Shown here: one piece after another, positions 1 to 5,928 of the stretch
Layout: each line of letters begins with the position of its first letter
How positions within the stretch are numbered: the first letter of the stretch is position 1
Translations under genes and position numbers: made by a program
Origin: Deltaproteobacteria bacterium
GTDB taxonomy: Bacteria > Desulfobacterota > Desulfobulbia > Desulfobulbales > Desulfobulbaceae
Assembly (NCBI GenBank): GCA_024277485.1
Contig: JAJRVA010000247.1
Coordinates: forward strand, 1-8,240
DNA: 8,240 nt
Direction of reading: 5' to 3'
Notes under the pieces: generated by a model
Told to the model about the DNA's origin: nothing
The model's database searches: none
Seen by the model: only the letters and a program-made list of their open reading frames with translations

Positions 1-1
1 T

Positions 2-1027
2 GATGAGATAAAAATTGAGAGTTACGGGCTTTCGATGTCGGAGTTCAAACCCGGCTGTCTTCACCTTGCCAGGAAGGTCGCATCTATTGTTGTGTCAAAG
101 GAGAGCTTTGGTGGATTTCCAAGAGTCTCCACCCAGAGAACCAGGTACGATTGCGGTGGTTGCGAAGGATTGATCCATTTCGAGTACAAAAAGGACAAGG
201 ATTTTTCCACCCTGCAGATGAAACTCCTCGAAGAGGCGGAAGCACAACGCCGGAAAAAGCATCTTCAACAGTACTTCGGGGTACTGCGCTCGATTAAACT
301 GTTTGATTCTCTGGAAGATGATGCCCTGGCGGACATTACCCTGCTGCTTGATTTCAAAGTTGTTCCCTTTGGCAAGATAGTCGTCAAGAAAGGATCACCA
401 GGCACCAATTTCTGTATAATACTGGAAGGCCTTGTCGAGATGAGAGCTGACGATGGTTCTAAACTGGTGGATCTTGGCGAAGGGGAAATGTTCGGTGAGA
501 TGAGTCTGCTTTCGTCGGAGCCCTACTCACACACAATTGTTTCCTTAAATACCGTCAAGCTGGCTTTGCTCAGTGTCAAGAACTTCAAGGAAATACTGAA
601 GAAATACCCGGTACTGCAGATGTTTCTGTTCAAACTGCTGGTGGAACGGGCCCAGGCCATGACACTTAAATCCGGCAATATCGCCTCGGGAATGAGTGGA
701 GAACTTTCCGAGATAGCGCCGGTTGATCTTTTTCAGCTGATTCATGCTTCCGGAAAAACAGGAATTGTGGATTTCACCCTCAGCAAGGGGCGGGGGATGG
801 CCTTTTTCAGGGATGGTGAAGTCGTCTACGCCGGCTATCGCAAGCTGCGCGGCAAGGAGGCGCTCTATACTCTCATGGGACTGACTGACGGTCACTTCAC
901 CTATACCAAGGGGATTCCCGATGTCCTCGAGAAAACACCCCCCATCGGCAGTTTCATGAGTATGATGATGGAAGGTGTGCAGAGCCTCGATGAAAGTCGG
1001 GATTCGGAAAACCATGGTGATAGCTGA
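2..1027 (+). CDS. cNMP-binding-like domain protein with C-terminal DUF4388 (PATAN) domain, 5' end probably outside window
   Basis: Probable cytoplasmic signalling or regulatory protein of unknown target. The frame is open to the left edge. The residues before the first in-window ATG (position 35) look protein-like (IKIESYGLS), and that ATG lacks a convincing Shine-Dalgarno, so the true start is probably upstream. Numbering from the ATG at 35 (330 residues): a CxH at 8-10 and CxxC at 40-43 could form a zinc site; a charged, probably helical linker spans about 52-78; a CAP-type beta-roll spans about 80-205 with GEMFGEMSLL at 150-159. In classical cAMP/cGMP binders the proline after this motif is followed by Arg and then x-Ala. 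Here it is Tyr164-Ser-His, so canonical cyclic nucleotide binding is doubtful. Residues about 219-310 match DUF4388/PATAN (SGELSEI, LIHASGKTG, FFRDGEVVYA). There is no DNA-binding helix-turn-helix and no membrane segment. The domain assignment is firm; the ligand and partner are unknown. It is convergent with the minus-strand genes. Confidence 0.85.
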   Translation, partial: DEIKIESYGLSMSEFKPGCLHLARKVASIVVSKESFGGFPRVSTQRTRYDCGGCEGLIHFEYKKDKDFSTLQMKLLEEAEAQRRKKHLQQYFGVLRSIKLFDSLEDDALADITLLLDFKVVPFGKIVVKKGSPGTNFCIILEGLVEMRADDGSKLVDLGEGEMFGEMSLLSSEPYSHTIVSLNTVKLALLSVKNFKEILKKYPVLQMFLFKLLVERAQAMTLKSGNIASGMSGELSEIAPVDLFQLIHASGKTGIVDFTLSKGRGMAFFRDGEVVYAGYRKLRGKEALYTLMGLTDGHFTYTKGIPDVLEKTPPIGSFMSMMMEGVQSLDESRDSENHGDS

Positions 1028-1034
1028 GAGTGTG

Positions 1035-1067
1035 TGCTGCCTGTTCATAAGCAATGACAAGGCAGCA
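1035..1067. repeat. 8-bp inverted repeat after the plus-strand gene
   Basis: TGCTGCCT (1035-1042) pairs perfectly with AGGCAGCA (1060-1067) across a 17-base loop, starting 7 bases after the stop codon of the upstream gene. It could fold in the 3' end of that transcript. No T-run follows it on the plus strand, and on the minus strand it is also not followed by one, so it does not look like a standard intrinsic terminator. Confidence 0.5.
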
Positions 1068-1099
1068 GGCTAAACGAAACAGATAGGCTGTACGTAGCC

Positions 1100-1262
1100 G
1101 CTCCTTCGCCGGAGCTCTTATCGGATACGAAAGCGTGCCCACTTTCCGCTGCACGAGTCGGTCATCTCATGGCCTTTGATGTTGACCTCAACATCACGCC
1201 ATTCAAAGCGTTCCCTGCCTGCCACGTTACCTCAAAAAATAAATCCGTCCCCTTTTTCTGAT
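1100..1262. other. Gene-free, inverted-repeat-rich intergenic segment with a repeat-like motif
   Basis: This segment lies between the convergent plus-strand gene and tRNA-Gln and holds no recognisable protein gene. It contains several short inverted repeats: GCTCC/GGAGC (1100-1104 and 1111-1115), CGTGC/GCACG (1134-1138 and 1151-1155) and the near-perfect palindrome at 1177-1196. Near its end is AAATAAATCCGTCCCC (about 1237-1252), flanked by A-rich and T-rich runs. From memory, this GGGGACGGATTTATTT-type string recurs in many proteobacterial genomes, often near small transposases. I could not verify that here. The segment may be a mobile-element relic or a small structured repeat. A 35-codon minus-strand reading frame inside it is discussed as a finding and is not called as a gene. 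Confidence 0.4.
1177..1196. repeat. Palindrome, 9-bp arms with 2-bp centre
   Basis: TGATGTTGA is followed by CC and then its exact reverse complement TCAACATCA. A further GGC (1171-1173) and GCC (1198-1200) outside the arms could extend pairing after a small mismatch, and an overlapping CTTTGA/TCAAAG pair (1174-1179 and 1203-1208) gives an alternative fold. It could be a dimeric protein-binding site or a hairpin of a repetitive element. No promoter-like context points to an operator. Confidence 0.55.
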
Positions 1263-1270
1263 GATTTCAC

Positions 1271-1321
1271 CTTAAAATGGCATTTTTAAGTTGTTGAAAT
1301 TGCATGAGAAAAAAATAAAAA
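1271..1321 (-). terminator. U-rich tail and weak hairpin downstream of tRNA-Gln
   Basis: Directly after the tRNA CCA end, the minus-strand transcript runs into a T-rich tract (five T, one A, seven T; plus-strand 1309-1321). An AT-only hairpin follows at 1271-1290 (7-bp CTTAAAA/TTTTAAG stem, 6-base loop). The U tract right behind the GC-rich tRNA acceptor/T-arm could end transcription or serve as a 3' processing site. The hairpin has no T-run after it, so this is a weak call. Confidence 0.3.
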
Positions 1322-1395
1322 TGGCTGGGGGACAGGGATTCGAACCCCGATAGGCAGAGTCAGAGTCTGCTGTCTTGCCATTAGACCATCCCCCA
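1322..1395 (-). tRNA. glnT: tRNA-Gln (anticodon CUG)
   Basis: The minus strand folds as a standard 74-base tRNA with encoded CCA (1322-1324). The acceptor stem pairs TGGGGGA (1389-1395) with TCCCCCA (1326-1332), with discriminator G at 1325. The anticodon stem GCAGA/TCTGC encloses the loop CTCTGAC, giving anticodon CTG, which reads CAG. The T loop is the standard GGTTCGAATCC form and a D arm with GG is present. The weak U1-A72 pair and G73 are known glutamine identity elements and support the call. A tRNA for CAA must lie elsewhere or be supplied by another isoacceptor. The symbol is only a generic label. Confidence 0.95.
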
Positions 1396-1437
1396 GTATG
1401 TGAAAGGTCTGTACTGATGTTTTCTCGGAAGCTGAAT

Positions 1438-1466
1438 AAAATAGAGGGAACACAAGAAGAAGTCAA
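1438..1466 (-). promoter_or_regulatory. Sigma-70 promoter of tRNA-Gln
   Basis: On the minus strand, TTGACT (1461-1466) is separated by exactly 17 bases from TATTTT (1438-1443). Both boxes are close to the sigma-70 consensus and the spacing is optimal. Transcription would start near 1431, giving a leader of about 36 bases before the tRNA 5' end at 1395. The -35 box is only 12 bases after the ubiX stop codon, so the tRNA can be made independently of the upstream operon. Confidence 0.75.
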
Positions 1467-1478
1467 GTAAAAATCATC

Positions 1479-2042
1479 TCAATCCCCCCATCGTTTCATA
1501 CCTGAAACCTGAATTCGCAGGTGATCGCAGAGCCGCCCTGCAAAATGGGCAGCCATGTCCTCCAGAGATGCAGGGTGGTGATAAAAAGAGGGCATGGGAG
1601 GGAAGATAACCGCGCCTGCATCGGCCAGTGCGAGCATGTTCTTGAGGTGTATTCTGTTCAGGGGAGTTTCCCGGCAGGCCAGGAGAAGCGGCCGGCGCTC
1701 CTTCAGGGTCACGTCGGCAGCCCGGTGTATGAGGTTGCCGCTGAATCCGTCTGCGATCGCCCCCAGGGTGCCCATGGTGCAGGGAAGGACAAGCATGGCA
1801 TCATAGAGGCTTGAGCCGCTGGCTGGCGGGGCGGTAAAGTCGTTGAGATCAAACCACCGGCCAACGCCTGGAAGTTCCTCAGGTTTCATATCGAGTTCAA
1901 GCTGCAGGACCTGGCGCCCGGCATCCGAAACAATGGCGTGGACCTCCACATGGTTTTGCTGCAGCATCTCGAGCAGTGCAGGGACATACAGCATACCGGT
2001 AGCACCGGTTACAGCCAGAATGATTCGTTCGGGCTTTTGCAT
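1479..2042 (-). CDS. ubiX: Flavin prenyltransferase UbiX
   Basis: UbiX joins a dimethylallyl group to FMN, making the prenylated FMN cofactor used by UbiD-type decarboxylases. The 187-residue product has the usual family length and covers the whole flavoprotein fold. It has an N-terminal nucleotide-binding turn VTGATG (GASG in most relatives), PASGS near the middle, a VLPCTMGTL segment (usually APCSMKTL), then RAADVTLKERRPL, RETPLNRIHLKNM and FPPMPSFYHHP, all diagnostic. The ATG at 2042 is chosen because it starts just before the conserved beta strand, has GGAG ten bases upstream, and lies 2 bases after the mqnA-ubiE stop. Longer in-frame starts would overlap that gene. In this menaquinone cluster it most likely serves a UbiD-like decarboxylase (MqnL type) encoded elsewhere, not ubiquinone synthesis. 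It is the last protein gene of the apparent operon. Confidence 0.93.
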   Translation of the reverse strand: MQKPERIILAVTGATGMLYVPALLEMLQQNHVEVHAIVSDAGRQVLQLELDMKPEELPGVGRWFDLNDFTAPPASGSSLYDAMLVLPCTMGTLGAIADGFSGNLIHRAADVTLKERRPLLLACRETPLNRIHLKNMLALADAGAVIFPPMPSFYHHPASLEDMAAHFAGRLCDHLRIQVSGMKRWGD

Positions 2043-2044
2043 GA

Positions 2045-3628
2045 TTATTTCGCTCCAATATAGATGGTGACAATACCAAAGGTCGTGGGCCTGCATTCTG
2101 TTGAACTGAAACCGGCACTTTTCATCATGCCCAGGAGTTCTTCCGGTTCATAAAAGGCGGCAATGGAACTGGCAAGATACTCGTAGGCCTCCTTGTCGCC
2201 GGACACAAGGCCGGCAACTCCGGGCAGTACCTTGTTCAGGTAAAAGTTGTAGAGCGGCCTGATCAGGGGATTCTTCGGCCGGGAAAATTCCAGGATCAGC
2301 AGCTTCCCCCCGGGCTGCAGTACCCGGTACATCTCGTTCAGCCCCTGTTGTGTCCTGGAGAGATTTCTGACTCCGAAGGCGACGGTACAGCCCCAGAAGG
2401 TGGAATCCGGGGCAGGTATTTCCTCGCCGTCCCCGCAGACCGGAAAAATCCTGGCCCTGCGAAGGTCATCAGGCAGGGCCTGTACACCGCTGCGCAGCAT
2501 GTCTTTACAGAAGTCAACCGCAAGGACCCGGCGGTTTTTCGCCTGCCTGGTCAGTTCAAGGGACAGGGGCAGGGTACCGGCACACAGGTCAAGGACGGGA
2601 CCTTCGGGGAATTCCCTGAGCAGCCGGGTGGTTTTCCAGCGCCAGTACCTGTCAATCTGAAAGGAGAGCAGTGAGTTGAGCAGGTCATACCGGGAGCTGA
2701 TGGAGGCAAACTTGTCCCGGACAAATTTTTTCTTGTCTTCAGGTTGATTCATGACCTCAGGTGTCTCTTTTCTCACCGTGGTGGAGTTTTCAGGAAAGAA
2801 TTTCAACGGCAGGGCCTGTTTGTCAGCTTCGCCCCGCCGGATGAGATACGAAAAAAAATGCTCCAGTCCTCCCTGGTTGTCAGACCCGAGGTCATACTGG
2901 ATGGTTTTCAGGTACTGATAACAGGATTCAGGGCTCATTGGAATACGCGGGGCCACGGTTGTACAGATTTCCTCCAGCCCTTCAAGACCCGCATCACGGC
3001 ATTCAAGCAGGGCGGTCCGGATTGCATGAAGACTGTCGGGGTCAGCCCGGACAAATTCTTCGCGTACCACGCAGAGGGCAAAGACAAAGGGCAGCCCTGT
3101 TTTCGTGTTCCACACCTCGGCCAGGTCGATACGGTGCGCATAGGAATCCTGGATTTTCAGCCGCAGCGCTTCATCACCTATTGCCAGTACTCCGGCAATA
3201 TCGTCTTCATAGTTACGATAATCAAAGATTTCGCCAACCTTGTATTCCGGGAGAACATGGTAAAATTCCTCCAGGATGATCTTCACCAGTGCAATGGAAG
3301 TGTCAGACTGGCCGGTAAGCAGGATACGCTTGCCGGACAGCTCGGCAACCGGCACCTTGGAGAAAAGATAGACACTGCCCACAGGGCCGTTGGCGCTGAT
3401 GGACAGGTCGGCAAGTATCCTGTAGCGGGCCGGCCTGACTGCGTATTCACACGAAGAAACAAAACCGAGATCCAGTTCGTCCAGGGCCAGCATCCGGTTC
3501 AGGGTGCTTGGTGGTGCTTCGAGTATTTTCCATTCCGGCCGCCTGACGCGACGCTTCCACATTTCATTGATGGGCGCCGTGTTGATATAGTTGACCATCC
3601 CGATTCTGGCCTTGGACGCACCACTCAT
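2045..3628 (-). CDS. mqnA-ubiE: Fused chorismate dehydratase MqnA / demethylmenaquinone methyltransferase UbiE (MenG)
   Basis: One uninterrupted 527-residue frame carries two menaquinone enzymes. Residues about 7-270 are MqnA, which dehydrates chorismate to 3-[(1-carboxyvinyl)oxy]benzoate, entering the futalosine pathway. It shows VNYINTAP near the start, ELDLGFVSSCEYA, TGQSDTS, LAIGDEALRL and WNTKTGLPFVFA. A polar linker (about 270-292) leads to a methyltransferase starting near Met293 (VRDKFASISSRYDLLNSLLSF, then FGVRNLSRTQQG, RVLQPGGKLLILEFSRP and the C-terminal FGIVTIYIGAK), typical of UbiE/MenG, which C-methylates demethylmenaquinone using SAM. Its motif I reads LDLCAGTLPLS where relatives have a GTGD core. 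The ATG at 3628 is chosen over a GTG at 3637: it overlaps the mqnX stop as ATGA and has GGAG eight bases upstream, suggesting translational coupling. Each half has normal family length, so this is a real fusion and not a truncation. Confidence 0.92.
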   Translation of the reverse strand: MSGASKARIGMVNYINTAPINEMWKRRVRRPEWKILEAPPSTLNRMLALDELDLGFVSSCEYAVRPARYRILADLSISANGPVGSVYLFSKVPVAELSGKRILLTGQSDTSIALVKIILEEFYHVLPEYKVGEIFDYRNYEDDIAGVLAIGDEALRLKIQDSYAHRIDLAEVWNTKTGLPFVFALCVVREEFVRADPDSLHAIRTALLECRDAGLEGLEEICTTVAPRIPMSPESCYQYLKTIQYDLGSDNQGGLEHFFSYLIRRGEADKQALPLKFFPENSTTVRKETPEVMNQPEDKKKFVRDKFASISSRYDLLNSLLSFQIDRYWRWKTTRLLREFPEGPVLDLCAGTLPLSLELTRQAKNRRVLAVDFCKDMLRSGVQALPDDLRRARIFPVCGDGEEIPAPDSTFWGCTVAFGVRNLSRTQQGLNEMYRVLQPGGKLLILEFSRPKNPLIRPLYNFYLNKVLPGVAGLVSGDKEAYEYLASSIAAFYEPEELLGMMKSAGFSSTECRPTTFGIVTIYIGAK

Positions 3629-4848
3629 TGGATCCACTCCGGGATTTTTTTTGCCTTGCCGGCAACGAGGAATGCAAGCACAGCTTCCTCCGTGTCCACT
3701 CCCTGCGGCAGTTCCAGTGCCAGAAATTGACTTTTCCTGCCCGGTTCAAGTGAACCATAGTCCTGAGCCAGTCCCAGGGCAGCCGCACCTCCCATGGTGG
3801 CCATTGCCAGTATGTCTGATGGATAAAGTCCGGGGTTTTCCTGTTTCAGCAGCCGCATTTCACGCCAGATTGAGAGTTCGGGATTGCTTGCCCGGCTGTC
3901 AGTGCCTAAAGCAGGAAGAATACCATGGTCAAGAAAAAGCTGCACCGGTGCTTTTCCAACATTCAGATACCGGTTGCTGCCGGGACAGAGACAGACTTTT
4001 GCCCCGCTCTCAGCCAGGATTTGCACCTCCTGCCTGCTTACGTGTATACAATGCACACACAACGTCAGTCTGTCCAGTACTCCCAGGCTGTCGAGATAGT
4101 GTACTGAACCCTGCCTGTCCCCGGGTGCGGGCGGGGTGTATGATTGCTCAATAAAACCTCTATGGAGAAGAAATTCAAAAAGTTCACCGGAACCGCTCCG
4201 GATCATATCGTTTTCCGAGTCGGGTTCGGCAACATGGATGGAAAAGGGATGGTTGAGTTGCCGGGACCTGTCCTTGACCGACCGGATAAGCTCCGGATGG
4301 GTGGAATAGGGCGCATGCACGGTATAGACCATGGAATCCGGCGCATTGCGCAGTTTTTGAAGTATTGCCCGGCGGGTCCTGGGCGATCGGCCGAGGACCT
4401 CGTGAAAATGGACCAGGATACCAGGAAAGATGCTGCCTGCCTGCAGACCGATATCCGTGTTGCCGATATCACCGAGGGCGATTACACCACGCTCATACTG
4501 TTCCATGAGAGCTGCATGGGCGGCTTTTTCAGCCTCAGGCCCTGTTGCGCCTTGTTTTTCACGGGTGGTGATCAGTTGTTCGATCCATCCGGTAAATCCT
4601 GCGGAGGGATTTTTTGAAAAAATCCGAATATGAGAAAGCTCAAGATGGGTATGCGCGTTAACCAGGGCCGGGAGAAGAACGCGGTTGTCATGATTGTGCC
4701 GGCGGGCATCCGGATATTTTTTCTGCATCTGCCGGTAATCACCGACAGCAATGATCCTGCTGCCGGCAACCGCAACAGCGCCGTCCTCGATAACAGGTTG
4801 TGAGACCGGAACAATCCAGGATGCGCGGTGAAGGGCAGGTGTGGGCAC
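3625..4848 (-). CDS. mqnX: Aminodeoxyfutalosine deaminase MqnX (amidohydrolase family)
   Basis: A metal-dependent amidohydrolase of 407 residues, called MqnX: it deaminates 6-amino-6-deoxyfutalosine (the MqnE product) to futalosine. Visible hallmarks in order: the N-terminal beta-sandwich strand with GSRIIAVGD, the metal-binding NAHTHLE (His66, His68), SIHVAEPD (His205 and Glu208), CVHCIHVS (His266, His269), LCPGSNRYLNVG, and LGTDSRASNP with the probable metal ligand Asp317. The family call is firm from these motifs. The exact substrate rests mainly on its place between mqnC and mqnA, since related enzymes deaminate adenosine, guanine or chlorotriazines. The GTG start at 4848 has AGGG eight bases upstream and lies 14 bases after the mqnC stop; the next in-frame Met (residue 41) would remove the first strands. 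The TGA overlaps the next gene's ATG. If correct, a separate futalosine hydrolase (MqnB) is needed elsewhere. Confidence 0.88.
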   Translation of the reverse strand: MPTPALHRASWIVPVSQPVIEDGAVAVAGSRIIAVGDYRQMQKKYPDARRHNHDNRVLLPALVNAHTHLELSHIRIFSKNPSAGFTGWIEQLITTREKQGATGPEAEKAAHAALMEQYERGVIALGDIGNTDIGLQAGSIFPGILVHFHEVLGRSPRTRRAILQKLRNAPDSMVYTVHAPYSTHPELIRSVKDRSRQLNHPFSIHVAEPDSENDMIRSGSGELFEFLLHRGFIEQSYTPPAPGDRQGSVHYLDSLGVLDRLTLCVHCIHVSRQEVQILAESGAKVCLCPGSNRYLNVGKAPVQLFLDHGILPALGTDSRASNPELSIWREMRLLKQENPGLYPSDILAMATMGGAAALGLAQDYGSLEPGRKSQFLALELPQGVDTEEAVLAFLVAGKAKKIPEWIQ

Positions 4849-4862
4849 GGGATTTTCCCTGC

Positions 4863-5921
4863 TTACACAAGGGTGTAGTCCATCAGTCTCTGCCTTGGCG
4901 TAAAGCCCGCATTACTGACCAGTCGCTGAATTTCCTTTTCAGACAGCCGGAAATGGACCCCTGCCGCCGCGACCACATTTTCCTCGATCATGGTGCTGCC
5001 GAAATCGTTGGCCCCGAAAAAGAGGGAAAGCTGGGCAATCTTGGGCCCCTGGGTTACCCACGAGGCCTGGATATTGTCCACGTTATCAAGAAAAATACGG
5101 CTTAAGGCCAACATTTTCAGGTAGCCGAAGGCGGTTTCTTTCTGGATGTCATCACTGGAGGCCAGGGCGGTATTGTCCGGCTGGAACGGCCAGGGGATAA
5201 AGGCTGTGAATCCCGAGGTTTCGTCCTGCAGGTCACGGATCCGCTGCAGATGTTCAAGACGCTCTGCCATGGTTTCGATGTGGCCGAACATCATGGTCGC
5301 TGTGGTGCGCAGGCCCAGAAGATGCGCATCCCGCATGACGGAAATCCATTCATCTGCCGAGCATTTGCGGGGTGCCAGTGCCTGGCGAACCCTGTTGGTC
5401 AGGATTTCCGCGCCGCCTCCGGGTATGGAGTCAAGCCCGGCATGGATAAGTCTTTCCAGTACCGTGCGGACAGGCAGACCGGACAGGGAGGCAAAGTGGC
5501 AGATTTCAGGAGGTGAGAAGCCATGCACATGGATATCCATGGATTTCATGAACCTGAGCATGTCCTCGTAAAATTCCAGAGGCTTGTCCGGATGCAGACC
5601 ACCCTGCAGGAGAATCTGGGTGCCGCCTGATTCTTTTGTTTCAGTTATTTTCTGCTGCAGTTCGTCCCGGGACAGGATGGATCCGGTTTCATCTTCCGGA
5701 GCCTTGAAAAAAGCACAGAATTTGCAGGCGGAAATGCAGATATCGGTGTAATTGATATTGCGGTCTATGACATAGGTGACATACGGCTCAGGATGCAGGC
5801 GCCGCCGGATGGAGTCAGCCAGGAAGCCGAGTTTATGCAGGTCATTGCCCGCGGCCAGCGTCAGGAACTCATCACCGCCGATACGTTCACCTGTCAGTAC
5901 TTTTGCAGCAATGTGGTCCAT
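4863..5921 (-). CDS. mqnC: Dehypoxanthine futalosine cyclase MqnC (radical SAM)
   Basis: Radical SAM enzyme that cyclises dehypoxanthine futalosine to cyclic dehypoxanthine futalosine, forming the carbon skeleton of the naphthoquinone. The 352-residue product has the normal family length. Cys62, Cys66 and Cys69 (ICISACKFCAF) form the CxxxCxxC site for the 4Fe-4S cluster. Family signatures follow: YVIDRNINYTDIC just before it, ILLQGGLHPDKPLEFY, GLDSIPGGGAEI, TATMMFGHIET, FIPWPFQPDNT, and QGPKIAQLSLFFGANDFGSTM. LLQGGLHP and PWPFQP favour MqnC over the paralogous MqnE next door, which has MVGGIHP and PLAFHP. The ATG at 5921 follows the mqnE stop after 7 bases. No clear Shine-Dalgarno is visible, so re-initiation by ribosomes finishing mqnE is likely. 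The protein is expected to be cytoplasmic and oxygen sensitive. Confidence 0.95.
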   Translation of the reverse strand: MDHIAAKVLTGERIGGDEFLTLAAGNDLHKLGFLADSIRRRLHPEPYVTYVIDRNINYTDICISACKFCAFFKAPEDETGSILSRDELQQKITETKESGGTQILLQGGLHPDKPLEFYEDMLRFMKSMDIHVHGFSPPEICHFASLSGLPVRTVLERLIHAGLDSIPGGGAEILTNRVRQALAPRKCSADEWISVMRDAHLLGLRTTATMMFGHIETMAERLEHLQRIRDLQDETSGFTAFIPWPFQPDNTALASSDDIQKETAFGYLKMLALSRIFLDNVDNIQASWVTQGPKIAQLSLFFGANDFGSTMIEENVVAAAGVHFRLSEKEIQRLVSNAGFTPRQRLMDYTLV

Positions 5922-5928
5922 GCCGGAA

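Noticed and set aside
1035..1067. Intrinsic terminator of the plus-strand gene
   Set aside because: The stem is good, but the loop is long and no T-run follows, so it is listed only as an inverted repeat.
1322..1395. tRNA-Gln as an integration site for a mobile island
   Set aside because: No integrase, no visible partial tRNA duplicate and no foreign gene cargo lie next to it. The flanking repeats are too short to be called att sites.
1479..2042. UbiX and UbiE as ubiquinone biosynthesis genes
   Set aside because: All neighbouring genes belong to the futalosine menaquinone route and no ubiquinone-specific hydroxylase is present. Both enzymes are also used for menaquinone.
2744..3730. Plus-strand open frame of about 330 codons opposite mqnA
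   Set aside because: It is antisense to the MqnA half of the fusion, with no family motifs. The minus-strand reading carries all the conserved signatures.
3625..4848. The amidohydrolase as a chlorohydrolase or S-adenosylhomocysteine deaminase
   Set aside because: The metal motifs alone would allow it, but the position inside a futalosine gene cluster makes aminodeoxyfutalosine deaminase the simplest assignment.
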